Below, in pieces: positions 17,614 through 25,435 of a DNA stretch of 41,019 nucleotides. Origin of the DNA: JBBATK01 sp039810585 (GTDB lineage: Bacteria; Bacteroidota; Ignavibacteria; Kapaibacteriales; NICIL-2); assembly GCA_039810585.1 (NCBI GenBank), contig JBDHXF010000034.1, forward strand, positions 1-41,019, given 5' to 3'. Position 1 is the stretch's first letter. Every line of letters begins with the position of its first letter. The translations under genes were made by a program, and so were the position numbers. Under the pieces are notes generated by a model, which was given only the letters and a program-made list of their open reading frames with translations, was not told the DNA's origin and searched no databases.

Positions 17614-18746
17614 GCCATATCCTCGCTGATCGTGAGGATGGTAATGGTTTGATTATGCAGCAGACAGTTTTGGCCAATTGAGAAGGGAGCGATTTCGCCA
17701 TAGGAATAAAATCCGGCAACCACTGTTTCTCTTCCAAGTACGTCCCGTGCGGCTTCCAGCTCTTCTTCAATGCGCGACCCAAAAATCATCTTTCGTCCCA
17801 CGCAACTCACCAATATGGCCAGCTCCGCTTGATGTCCGGGTTGTGGTTCTAAACTGAGCTCGGCTGCGTCGGAGGCTGCGGTGACCAGATTATCAAGGTT
17901 GCTCCGCATCATTCGAACCTTTGCGTTGTTCGGAATGTTGCCGGCAAAGACCATGGTCTGTGACTCCGTATCGACATTGAGAACCGTGCGGACGATATCG
18001 CCTTCATCACTTTCCTGGATTGCTAAGGGAAAGAGCAAGGCACTGGCGGGAAGTCGCTCGGCGTAGTCGCCCAAATAGCGTTTATATAATTCGAGCGCGT
18101 TTTCGTGATCAATCTCAAAGAGGATATTCTGATCGGCCTTGGTAATAGTGCGCGGCGGACCAAACTTATCCCAGCCGCCTCTGGCACCAACACCAACATT
18201 AAGGTGCTCACCGTAAAAAGCAACACCCACAATGTTGCCACTGCGGACGTCTTCGTTTAAGCCCACAACTGTGTGCTGAAAGTTGTCGCCGTCGCCCGCC
18301 AATCCGCCACTAATTAATACGTCCGGCAAACCGGCACGCAAGCCTTCCACAAGACTGGAACCGTTCACCAACTGGCCGTCGGAAATCACGAATAATAACT
18401 GCATGCCCTCGCGATCGAACAAGGTGGTCAGTCCTAAGCCGGCAGCAAAACTATCGGCATAATCTTCAATGTTGATCATGCGCGTTTCCAGCTTCGATCG
18501 TTCGAGCTTTATACCCGTTGCCACGATCGTGGAATCGCGAATTCCGTCGTTGCTTATTTCGCCGGCAGTGGACGAAATCAGGATGTGCGAATTCGGATAA
18601 TTCTGCAGAAGAAATTGGTAGGATGACTTTTCGGTGAGCGTATAGCGATCGCCAAAACACAAAATCAAATCCGGGTCGTTAAGCTCGCCGGCGTGCGGAC
18701 ATTTGGACCACACCCCATTTAAGCGCACCGATTGACAGACCTTCAT
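17610..18746 (-). CDS. FIST-domain sensor protein
   Basis: Cytosolic protein of 378 residues with FIST N- and C-terminal domains. Recognisable stretches are DLILCFGDRY, HILISSTAGEI, LLFVISDGQLVNGS, ISGGLAGDGDNFQHT and the C-terminal VAGFYSYGEIAPF. FIST domains are proposed small-ligand sensors, often beside histidine kinases or diguanylate cyclases, and here the gene overlaps a hybrid kinase by 4 nt. The ATG at 18746 (MKVCQSV) is preferred over one at 18803 because GAGGG precedes it. The ligand is unknown. The intimate overlap suggests FIST binding controls the kinase through its helical N-terminus or PAS domain; this is inference. Confidence 0.9.
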   Translation of the reverse strand: MKVCQSVRLNGVWSKCPHAGELNDPDLILCFGDRYTLTEKSSYQFLLQNYPNSHILISSTAGEISNDGIRDSTIVATGIKLERSKLETRMINIEDYADSFAAGLGLTTLFDREGMQLLFVISDGQLVNGSSLVEGLRAGLPDVLISGGLAGDGDNFQHTVVGLNEDVRSGNIVGVAFYGEHLNVGVGARGGWDKFGPPRTITKADQNILFEIDHENALELYKRYLGDYAERLPASALLFPLAIQESDEGDIVRTVLNVDTESQTMVFAGNIPNNAKVRMMRSNLDNLVTAASDAAELSLEPQPGHQAELAILVSCVGRKMIFGSRIEEELEAARDVLGRETVVAGFYSYGEIAPFSIGQNCLLHNQTITILTISEDMA

Positions 18747-18933
18747 ACCGCCCTCTCTCCGTGGTGAATACTTGCTGCAGACGCAGTGCGCCCGCTTCTC
18801 CATAAATAGGAGAAATCACTCGTTTACGGGAATTATCGGCCGTTTCCACCATTTGTTAAGTGTTGATAACAGCCTAAATCCTCCATTATTCACCACGTTA
18901 ATGGGTTTTACTCCTAATCGGCGGGCTTCTGAG

Positions 18934-19923
18934 TTATGTGCGCAGGTTTCCGATAAGGCCGTCTTCCTTTTCCCTATCCAAACCAACCTTGGGAACTGAC
19001 AGCGTGCGATGAGAAAAGAGCTGAACGAATTCCGTCAGCGATTCCTCCAGACTTCTGCAACGGTAGGCGCTGTCGCGGAGGATGGCCAAGTTATCAATAT
19101 TCATATCCATGCCGAACAGCATCGGAAAGTCCGAGCCGGCGTGCGCGCCCAGCTCTTCCAAGCGTTGCCAATCGGCTTCGACATAAGTCGGATGTCGTTT
19201 CAACTGCTCTGCCATGAAATTCAAGACAGTGGAAAACGGTACAGCCTCATGTGTTGTGGCATTGTAAGCCGCAAGTGGATTCACAATGTCCAGAGATGCA
19301 CGGACTAGACCACAGAGATCCTCGAGATCGGACATACTGATCAGATCACTTCCCCCGTTTGGCAGCACCAGTTCGTTACGCGTCGCCAGACGATAGAGCC
19401 AGGAGTAGAGTCGCTCCGACCAATCATAGCGACCATAAATAATGGCCGGTCGCAAGCTGATACCCTTAAGCCAATGCGCCTGCTCCAGCACCCGCTCGCA
19501 CTCTGCCTTTCGTGCACCGTAACTCATCATGCTTGTATCCACGCGTTCAGCGGCACTACAAGGAAGTATCTGCTCAGATTCATTATACACGACGCCTTCG
19601 GCGGCGTGTTCAAAAGAAAATACCGAGAGCGAGGAAATGAAAACGTAGCGATCAACCCTTCCCTTGAGCAAGGACAATAGTCGTTGCATGCTGTTGGGAT
19701 AATAGCCACTAAAATCTACCACCGCATCCCAATCACGCTGAGCAACGATGTCGATGTCGTCGCTCTCCCGGTTGCCGATAATTTTTTCACACTCGGGGAA
19801 GAGTTCGGGATTTGTCTTTCCGCGATGGAATAAGCTGAGCTGCATCGTGCCTTCGGCGAGGCATTGTTCCACGAAGCGACGACCAACAAAGAGTGTTCCG
19901 CCAAGTATCAGGATACGTTTCAT
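18934..19923 (-). CDS. NAD(P)-dependent epimerase/dehydratase-like protein
   Basis: Extended short-chain dehydrogenase of 329 residues. The nucleotide-binding motif is at the N-terminus (ILILGGTLFVGRRFVEQCL). An acidic-residue strand (VVDFSGYYP) and the active-site serine region (YVFISSLSVF) follow, then the YGARKAE motif giving the catalytic YxxxK. It resembles the atypical branch of epimerases with a GGTxFxG start. The substrate (nucleotide sugar or other) cannot be told. It is the last gene of a same-strand run beginning with the SET gene at 24382, 162 bases after the ABC membrane protein, so it may serve the same pathway or simply lie next to it. Confidence 0.85.
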   Translation of the reverse strand: MKRILILGGTLFVGRRFVEQCLAEGTMQLSLFHRGKTNPELFPECEKIIGNRESDDIDIVAQRDWDAVVDFSGYYPNSMQRLLSLLKGRVDRYVFISSLSVFSFEHAAEGVVYNESEQILPCSAAERVDTSMMSYGARKAECERVLEQAHWLKGISLRPAIIYGRYDWSERLYSWLYRLATRNELVLPNGGSDLISMSDLEDLCGLVRASLDIVNPLAAYNATTHEAVPFSTVLNFMAEQLKRHPTYVEADWQRLEELGAHAGSDFPMLFGMDMNIDNLAILRDSAYRCRSLEESLTEFVQLFSHRTLSVPKVGLDREKEDGLIGNLRT

Positions 19924-20085
19924 CGTTCAATCAGTACGGTGAAAGAAATGTTAGGAATGAGTGTTGAAATTGTGTCGCAAAGGTCATCGCTTCGTACAAA
20001 GCAGACGAGTCCTTCTGCGCAGACTATACCCACAAGAGGGACGAGATGTTGTCAGCACAGAAACCAAGGATGCTTGACGAGCACC

Positions 20086-21048
20086 TCAGGCGTCTTTTTT
20101 TGCTTCAGTTGAGGGCGGGACGATCTGTTCCAGTTCGTTTGGGGTTTCGGACAAGACCGATTCGTCTTCCTCTTCAATTTCAACGTCAATGCGACGTGTA
20201 ATATCACGCAAGGTTGCGTATTTCTCCACCGCATAAGGGATAGTGTCGAGGCCGGATAGAAACTTTAACAAATAACTGTAGATACCCACGATGTCACCGG
20301 CCCACAGCCCCATCCCGTTTGTTCTCTGATTCGACAGCAATAACGCTGCTCCCAGCACGAACATCACGGTGATTTCCATGAATCCAAAGTTCCATGCCTG
20401 GGCATCGGAGACCTTTATCTGCAACGAACGAAGTTTGCGGTAGTGGGTAAAGATGGCCGACTCATCCCGCGACGAGATGATGTCCACTTGATTCTCCAGT
20501 TCATCGTTTCGACGTCTGGTAATCCGTGCCATGGTTCTCCCGTATCGACGGCTGATGACCAACACCGGAATCAACACAGCCGCACAAATACCAAGCACCA
20601 CCGGTTCGTAGAAGTATAGCATGAAGAGCGACCCGAGGATGTTGTATCCCGCCTCCACGATGTACACGATATCGAATTCCATGAAATCGGTGAACTCCCT
20701 CGCCAACACCGAGCGAGCGCTCAGCGTTGACACGTCTTCCTTTTCCACGTGGTGTTTCAGAAAACGCAGGACAATGTCGGTGTAGATCGCCGTGTAGGTA
20801 CGCGTGTCGTACATCTGACGGATGGTACCGATCACTAACCAGCCGAAATGAGCGGCAAGCATGTAGACAAGACCACGGTAGGGACCATAGATCGTAGCTG
20901 TTCCTTCCTGAAGGTCGTTCACTGCTTCACCTAAGAAGTAGGGACGCAGAAGCGCTCCAAGCATCTCAAGACTAAAGAGAACGTAGGTGATGGAGAGTCG
21001 AGCTTTGTGTTGCAGAAGAACTCTGCGCAGGAATGATACGGCTTGCAT
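20086..21048 (-). CDS. ABC transporter transmembrane domain without ATPase domain
   Basis: Membrane protein of 320 residues that matches the six-helix domain of type I ABC exporters: a first helix (ITYVLFSLEMLGALLRPYFL), the LVYMLAAHFGWLVIGTIRQ helix, the paired helices around NILGSLFMLYFY and LGICAAVLIPVLVI, and a final pair near VMFVLGAALLL and IVGIYSYLLKF. The protein ends with an acidic tail (EIEEEDES) where a nucleotide-binding domain would be expected. No Walker A or ABC signature is present, and no separate ATPase gene lies nearby. It may have lost its ATPase domain, borrow one encoded elsewhere, or act in another way. It lies 139 bases downstream of the ATP-grasp/SET fusion gene. Confidence 0.8.
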   Translation of the reverse strand: MQAVSFLRRVLLQHKARLSITYVLFSLEMLGALLRPYFLGEAVNDLQEGTATIYGPYRGLVYMLAAHFGWLVIGTIRQMYDTRTYTAIYTDIVLRFLKHHVEKEDVSTLSARSVLAREFTDFMEFDIVYIVEAGYNILGSLFMLYFYEPVVLGICAAVLIPVLVISRRYGRTMARITRRRNDELENQVDIISSRDESAIFTHYRKLRSLQIKVSDAQAWNFGFMEITVMFVLGAALLLSNQRTNGMGLWAGDIVGIYSYLLKFLSGLDTIPYAVEKYATLRDITRRIDVEIEEEDESVLSETPNELEQIVPPSTEAKKDA

Positions 21049-21187
21049 GCTTAGCTGAGTGCTCGGACTCGGTGCGAATGGTGGTTTATAGAGCTACAAA
21101 CTGGCTGCAATGATATGACATGATGGGTGCGCTGCAATACAGGAGCCGGGAAAGCAAGCGCGGAAGTCGACAACATGTCTTTACGAA

Positions 21188-22648
21188 TCAGTCACTTAAC
21201 GAGACTCCATCTTTTTGAAGCTCTATCTCTCGCCTTGTCAGTGTGTTTCCTTGTACGCCACGAATTGTGCCGCGGCACTTGGGGCTACCGCAGCGACACT
21301 CGAAGGGTTCGGCGCGCTCGTCCAAGATTTGCGCGTAATCGATACAGAGCTCTTCTCCGCGGCCGACGGCACGCTTGGCAATCACATTTAAGCCGTCGAA
21401 TTCGGTATTGGCGTCGCAGCTGTGGTTTTGTGGTGCCCATGACGACGGATCTTCGTCCCACAGGATATATACTTCCGGACTGATAGGATACGCGTAACGC
21501 CGAAAGTCCAAGAGTTCAGCTGCGTTCCATTGTGATTCAATCCATCGCCGTGTGGCGATGCGTTGGGCACGCTCTTCGCCACGAAACACAATCTCGCCCT
21601 TCGCTATGGGTCGTGCGGCATAAATGCCATAGCCCGACAGTGCATTCCCACGCATTTCGTAACAGCGTGCCAGGCGACGATGTCGTGCGATGCCTTCACG
21701 AATAATACGTTCCAGGAATCCGCGCTTCCCTTCTGCGTCGTCGTTCAGAATATGATCTGCGCTGCCTTCGTACCCACCGTCATAGAACACCGAGCAGGTG
21801 AAGTTGATTTCTAAAAAGAAGATTTTCCCCGCATCATCCACGCGAAAATCCATGCGTGCATAGCCAACACCTCGAAAACCACGGAAGATGTCCTCAGCTG
21901 ACTTGCGAAGTCGGGCATCGAGATCCTCATGCTCACAGGGCACATTACAGTCACCGTGCAGCTCACTCGTTTTCAGTGCATAGGTCTTAAATCGACGATC
22001 GGCCGGAAAGCGATATTCCAACGCACGATAAGCCTTGCATTCATGCTCACGTTCACCCGCGCTGACAAGTACCGTGAATTCCCTGCCGGCAATGTATTCC
22101 TCCACTAAGAGTTCCGGATACTCTGGTAGGAGTGACTGCACTTTGGATTCCAGTTCGTTCTCGTTGCTCACATAGGAATGTTCATCGATACCCAGCGAGT
22201 CACCCGCTTTCGCCGGCTTCACAAAAAGCGGATAGCGAAGATTCTTTGTGAGGGAAGGCAACGTTTGAGTCAGCAATCGCTCAGCGGAAACCGTGACGCC
22301 GGTTGGTACTTCAACACCCTGACAGTAGGCCACATATTTCATGACCGATTTTTCGGGATCGTACAGCGCCGAGCTTGGTCCGCTGAACGGCAGACCGAGT
22401 CTCTCCAAATAAAAAATCACGTCAATGCTCGGTACCTCCCACTCCAGATAGCCTTCACAGAGGTTGACAAAGCAATCGAAGTGTTGTCGGGATAACTCCA
22501 CCAGCTGTGCATACACACGCAACTTGTTGAGGTACACGGTATGCACCTCGTGCTCCGGAAGCAGCGGAGACAAGTCGCGCGGAGGATCGTAATGCTGGTA
22601 GTCCACATCGCTCGTTGAGTAATCAGGGAGAAGCACGCAAATCTTCAT
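21188..22648 (-). CDS. ATP-grasp ligase fused to a SET methyltransferase domain
   Basis: Two-domain enzyme of 486 residues. Residues 1-325 are a D-Ala-D-Ala-ligase-like ATP-grasp unit: N-terminal strand KICVLLPDY, ATP-binding FVKPAKAGDSLGI (142-154), hinge VEEYIAGREFT, Mg-binding FLEINFTCS with E290 and N292. Residues ~330-440 are a SET domain: GNALSGYGIYAARPIAKGE, NHSCDAN (408-414) for SAM binding and GEELCIDY with the catalytic tyrosine (438). A post-SET motif CRCGSPKC (451-458) should bind zinc. ATP-grasp enzymes join a carboxylate to an amine through acyl phosphate; SET domains methylate lysine amines. Upstream genes encode the same two activities separately. The gap to the upstream gene is 23 bases. 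The substrate is unknown, and I know of no characterised enzyme with this fusion. Confidence 0.92.
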   Translation of the reverse strand: MKICVLLPDYSTSDVDYQHYDPPRDLSPLLPEHEVHTVYLNKLRVYAQLVELSRQHFDCFVNLCEGYLEWEVPSIDVIFYLERLGLPFSGPSSALYDPEKSVMKYVAYCQGVEVPTGVTVSAERLLTQTLPSLTKNLRYPLFVKPAKAGDSLGIDEHSYVSNENELESKVQSLLPEYPELLVEEYIAGREFTVLVSAGEREHECKAYRALEYRFPADRRFKTYALKTSELHGDCNVPCEHEDLDARLRKSAEDIFRGFRGVGYARMDFRVDDAGKIFFLEINFTCSVFYDGGYEGSADHILNDDAEGKRGFLERIIREGIARHRRLARCYEMRGNALSGYGIYAARPIAKGEIVFRGEERAQRIATRRWIESQWNAAELLDFRRYAYPISPEVYILWDEDPSSWAPQNHSCDANTEFDGLNVIAKRAVGRGEELCIDYAQILDERAEPFECRCGSPKCRGTIRGVQGNTLTRREIELQKDGVSLSD

Positions 22649-22671
22649 GGTGTTTGGCTTGTGGAGTAGGT

Positions 22672-23874
22672 CTATGCTGAGTGCGACTGAGGTGCTGCGA
22701 AGAGTTCTGAGTCAGAGTGACTATGGAGAGAGGCTGGATCATCGAGCATATCGACCGGTGTTTGCTTAGCCGACACAGCAACGCGATTCTCATTTCGCGC
22801 CTCATACTGCTGAATGGCATCCTGCATGATACGCAACGTCATGCGACCAAAGCTCTCCGCTTCAAATCGAAGGATAGCACCGATCGAGGTGTAGTTTTCG
22901 TCTTCGCTCAGGCCACATTGCGCATTGACTTCCAACACGTAGAGTTTTCCGGTGTGTTGATCCATGCGAATATCGAGGCGACCGTATCCGGTTCCCTGCA
23001 CTGCAGCATAGGCCTTCATGCTGAGTTCCTTTAAGGCAGACGAGAGCTCGTCCTCAACGGCGGCGTAGGTGTACACATAGCCATTGTCCGGCATACTACT
23101 CTCCGTTTCGTAAGTCTCCCACAGTCGATCGAAGGAGAGAAATCGCTCGTCGTCCTTGAGCGACTCATGAAATACCCGCTCAACGGCGTGATAGACATGG
23201 AGCGTGTCCTTGCTTCCTACAATAAAGGTGGTAAACTCGCGGCCTGCTATAAAGCGTTCGGCAAGGATGCCGCCGGATCGCAGATCCCATCCATGGTATC
23301 CTTTGCGCATCTCGCTCAGCACTTCGTGCAACTCTTGCACGGTATGTACCACGTTTCTAACGCTAATGCCCATGCTTCCACCGGAGACTGCCGGTTTGAC
23401 GATAATGGGACTTCCTTCACAGCGTGTAAAAACCTCGTCGAGATTCGTGTCGTCAAACACCGCACACCAAGGAGCCGTGGCAACTCCGGCTGCATCGAAA
23501 GCTTCCTTCATGGGAATCTTCGACGTCGTCACCTGATAGAAAAACTCACGCGCTCCGGTATAACAGAGTTTTCTCGACTCCAGCGCTCGCACTACACCTA
23601 TCCCCGGTACACCGTTGATCTCGTCACCGTCGCAGAGATTAATCACCAGCGGTTGCAACGACCCCGATTCACGCTCGATGGTGTCGAGTACCTCGTCCAC
23701 TGTTTGCATCGAAACGGAGCGCCATTGCCAAGGACAATTCAACTCCTTGAAAACACGTGCATATTCTTCTTTCGCAGGATCAAAATCGTAGTAGTACTGA
23801 AGATTGGGATCTTCAGTCTCAAGGCGCGGAAAGAGCACCCACACGGCATAGTTGTTCAGGTTCAACTCAGACAT
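22672..23874 (-). CDS. ATP-grasp (D-Ala-D-Ala ligase-like) amide ligase
   Basis: ATP-dependent carboxylate-amine ligase family member of 400 residues. The N-terminal domain has VWVLFPRLETED. ATP-binding IIVKPAVSGGSMGIS is followed by hinge LAERFIAGREFTTF and the metal-binding end YVLEVNAQCGLS with E and N spaced as in D-Ala ligases. The C-terminal tail (~40 residues) is polar. The start at 23874 gives an 8-nt overlap with the SET gene upstream, indicating coupled translation; a further ATG exists at 23925. It is a paralog of the ATP-grasp half of the next gene. True cell-wall D-Ala-D-Ala ligase function is unlikely, since the gene sits among SET genes and the sequence is diverged. Confidence 0.9.
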   Translation of the reverse strand: MSELNLNNYAVWVLFPRLETEDPNLQYYYDFDPAKEEYARVFKELNCPWQWRSVSMQTVDEVLDTIERESGSLQPLVINLCDGDEINGVPGIGVVRALESRKLCYTGAREFFYQVTTSKIPMKEAFDAAGVATAPWCAVFDDTNLDEVFTRCEGSPIIVKPAVSGGSMGISVRNVVHTVQELHEVLSEMRKGYHGWDLRSGGILAERFIAGREFTTFIVGSKDTLHVYHAVERVFHESLKDDERFLSFDRLWETYETESSMPDNGYVYTYAAVEDELSSALKELSMKAYAAVQGTGYGRLDIRMDQHTGKLYVLEVNAQCGLSEDENYTSIGAILRFEAESFGRMTLRIMQDAIQQYEARNENRVAVSAKQTPVDMLDDPASLHSHSDSELFAAPQSHSA

Positions 23875-24382
23875 GCAAGGAACGACGTTGCGCACGCTTG
23901 GATTGAATGTAGTCGGTGAGTTCATAGCGATTCAAGATGTCATCCTGAATGCTGTCGGCTCCGGCAATAACGTGAAGACACTGCGCGCTCCCGCACAGAC
24001 ACTCGAACGGTTGTACCATGTGCCATTCTGACGAGGGATAAAAAAAGCTCAGCTCGTCGCCTGCCTTGAGTGAGGACAGAGCTCGCACTTCCATGCGAGT
24101 CGTATCGAAAAATGCGTTCGGCGAACAGGAGTGGTTCATGTATTGCAGAATGGTCGGCGACAATTCGACATGCGCATCTTCTCCCACTTGAACTGTCAAA
24201 TACGTCGGTTGCGTATGCAGCGCGGCTGCCTGAAAGGCGGCAATCACATCGCCCGCTGAACGATCCACAGTACTGTACAAGGCATTTTGTTTGGTGACCG
24301 GATGAGTGTCGACACGTAAGCCAAGCGACTCGTCCACCATACCGGCGGCAACGATGGGTTCAAGAGAAACAGAAGTCTGCAT
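23867..24382 (-). CDS. Stand-alone SET-domain methyltransferase
   Basis: Small SET protein of 171 residues. SAM-binding NHSCSPN is at 83-89, GDELSFFY (108-115) carries the catalytic tyrosine, and the post-SET zinc motif is FECLCGSAQC (C128, C130, C135). The N-terminal half of the SET fold (GLRVDTHPVTKQNALYSTVDRS) is compact. SET domains transfer methyl groups from S-adenosylmethionine to lysine side chains or related amines; bacterial examples are sparse. It is the first gene of the cluster and overlaps the ATP-grasp gene by 8 nt. The C-terminal ~35 residues are helical and basic (SKRAQRRSLHV). The methyl acceptor may be a peptide made by the neighbouring ligases or a cellular protein. Confidence 0.9.
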   Translation of the reverse strand: MQTSVSLEPIVAAGMVDESLGLRVDTHPVTKQNALYSTVDRSAGDVIAAFQAAALHTQPTYLTVQVGEDAHVELSPTILQYMNHSCSPNAFFDTTRMEVRALSSLKAGDELSFFYPSSEWHMVQPFECLCGSAQCLHVIAGADSIQDDILNRYELTDYIQSKRAQRRSLHV

Positions 24383-24676
24383 ACAAGGTTCACTTAGTAA
24401 AAAGAATGGCTGTTAGGTGCCGAGATCCCGCAAAAGGTTTAATGCTTGAGGACTAATTTTTAAGCCGCTAATTCACAAGGGATTAGTGTGCGGCAAAGAT
24501 AGAGGGACGGAACATTACACCGTAAAGAAAGTGTGTGTTTCGAGAGGTTTCAAGAGAAATGTTTTCCACCGTTTCTGGGAGCGCCAACCATCGGTCGTCA
24601 ATGGGATGAATGATTCGTGCGCGCGAAGCGCTCACGAATAAGAAGTCAGCTGCAATTCCACCTCGTGTGATCTCTG
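24383..24676. other. Intergenic region upstream of the SET/ATP-grasp cluster
   Basis: About 294 bases that should hold the cluster promoter. A palindromic element is at 24613-24650. A 71-codon frame on the minus strand (24483-24698) runs through that element and is not supported as a gene. I see no clear promoter or precursor peptide gene. Confidence 0.5.
24613..24650 (+). repeat. Palindromic GAA-loop element, copy 3
   Basis: Best-preserved copy: ATTCGTG, a C/T mismatch, GCGC-GAA-GCGC, then CACGAAT (24613-24639), followed by AAGAAGTC. The 18 bases 24621-24638 are identical, on the opposite strand, to 38758-38775 inside lon. Confidence 0.7.
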
Positions 24677-25318
24677 TCAGTAGGTCTTGGGAACCCATCC
24701 AATTTGCAGCAGAAGCTGTGGCTTGTACGCCGTTCCATTAGGCCACGCAACACCCAGTTCACAGAGAAATGCGCGTGAATGCAACACGTAGCCTACGCCT
24801 TCGAAGGTCCACTCATTGCGACCCGCTTCATACCAGAGGAATTTGGAATTGAAGTCGGCATACTGGTATCCCGCCATCGCACTCAAATAATGTTGCGTGT
24901 GATTTTGCTGCCAAAAACACCACATCAGGTTAATCTGAATGCCGACCACTTTGCTCCAGAACATTCCGGAAATATGGGTTGCAAAGCTACTGTCGTGCGT
25001 TCCGCCTCGAAGGTTCAACAGAGCCTGACGCCCAAGAGTGGCACCGAAACAGGAAAAATGAGGCGGAGATTCAAGCAGGTTCTCCTTGCGGATTTGACTC
25101 TTGCTTTTCTTCTCCGAAAAAATGATATCGGAAATTGCAGTACGTCGGAAGCTTCGTTCCGTGCCATCTTTAAAACGGAGCACGATTTCGGTTGCGGTAT
25201 TAGTTACCACCGTGCCTTTAAACGTTGAGTCGTTCTTCAAAACCACCGTTGCCACTTCATCTGCTCGTGCACACAGAGCACTCAGTACAAAGAGCATTGC
25301 AATTAAGCCAATGCGCAT
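24677..25318 (-). CDS. Secreted envelope protein with small N-terminal beta domain
   Basis: Predicted exported protein of 213 residues. The signal peptide is MRIGLIAMLFVLSALCARA. It is followed by a short SH3-like beta domain (VATVVLKNDSTFKGTVV, then IVLRFKDGTERSFRRTAISDI, ~22-68) of a kind common in Bacteroidota envelope proteins, where it often reads DGSxxxG and then FKxxxI. The rest (~90-213) is rich in aromatic residues and alternating strands (GIQINLMWCFWQQN, YLSAMAGYQYADF, LLLQIGWVPKTY), suggesting a small outer-membrane barrel. The start at 25318 is chosen for the signal peptide and an AGGGAAG site. Family and function are not recognised. Confidence 0.75.
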   Translation of the reverse strand: MRIGLIAMLFVLSALCARADEVATVVLKNDSTFKGTVVTNTATEIVLRFKDGTERSFRRTAISDIIFSEKKSKSQIRKENLLESPPHFSCFGATLGRQALLNLRGGTHDSSFATHISGMFWSKVVGIQINLMWCFWQQNHTQHYLSAMAGYQYADFNSKFLWYEAGRNEWTFEGVGYVLHSRAFLCELGVAWPNGTAYKPQLLLQIGWVPKTY

Positions 25319-25435
25319 AGCTTCCCTTCGTTGTTCTGACATAAAATAGCAATTTCTCAGACCACGAAGGAAACATTGCTCTTGAGTCTTGGCTTTTCTC
25401 CCGCATCGATTGGCTTCAGCGAAATGAGTTCGGGC

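Noticed and set aside
22672..23874. Cell-wall D-Ala-D-Ala ligase (ddl) or cyanophycin-type enzyme
   Set aside because: The ATP-grasp core fits the superfamily, but the gene lies among SET genes, has a paralog fused to SET, and lacks cyanophycin synthetase's Mur-ligase half. A specific name is not justified.
24483..24698. 71-codon frame upstream of the SET gene as a possible precursor peptide
   Set aside because: It overlaps the end of the preceding gene and runs through a palindromic repeat element, and it has no ribosome site of its own.
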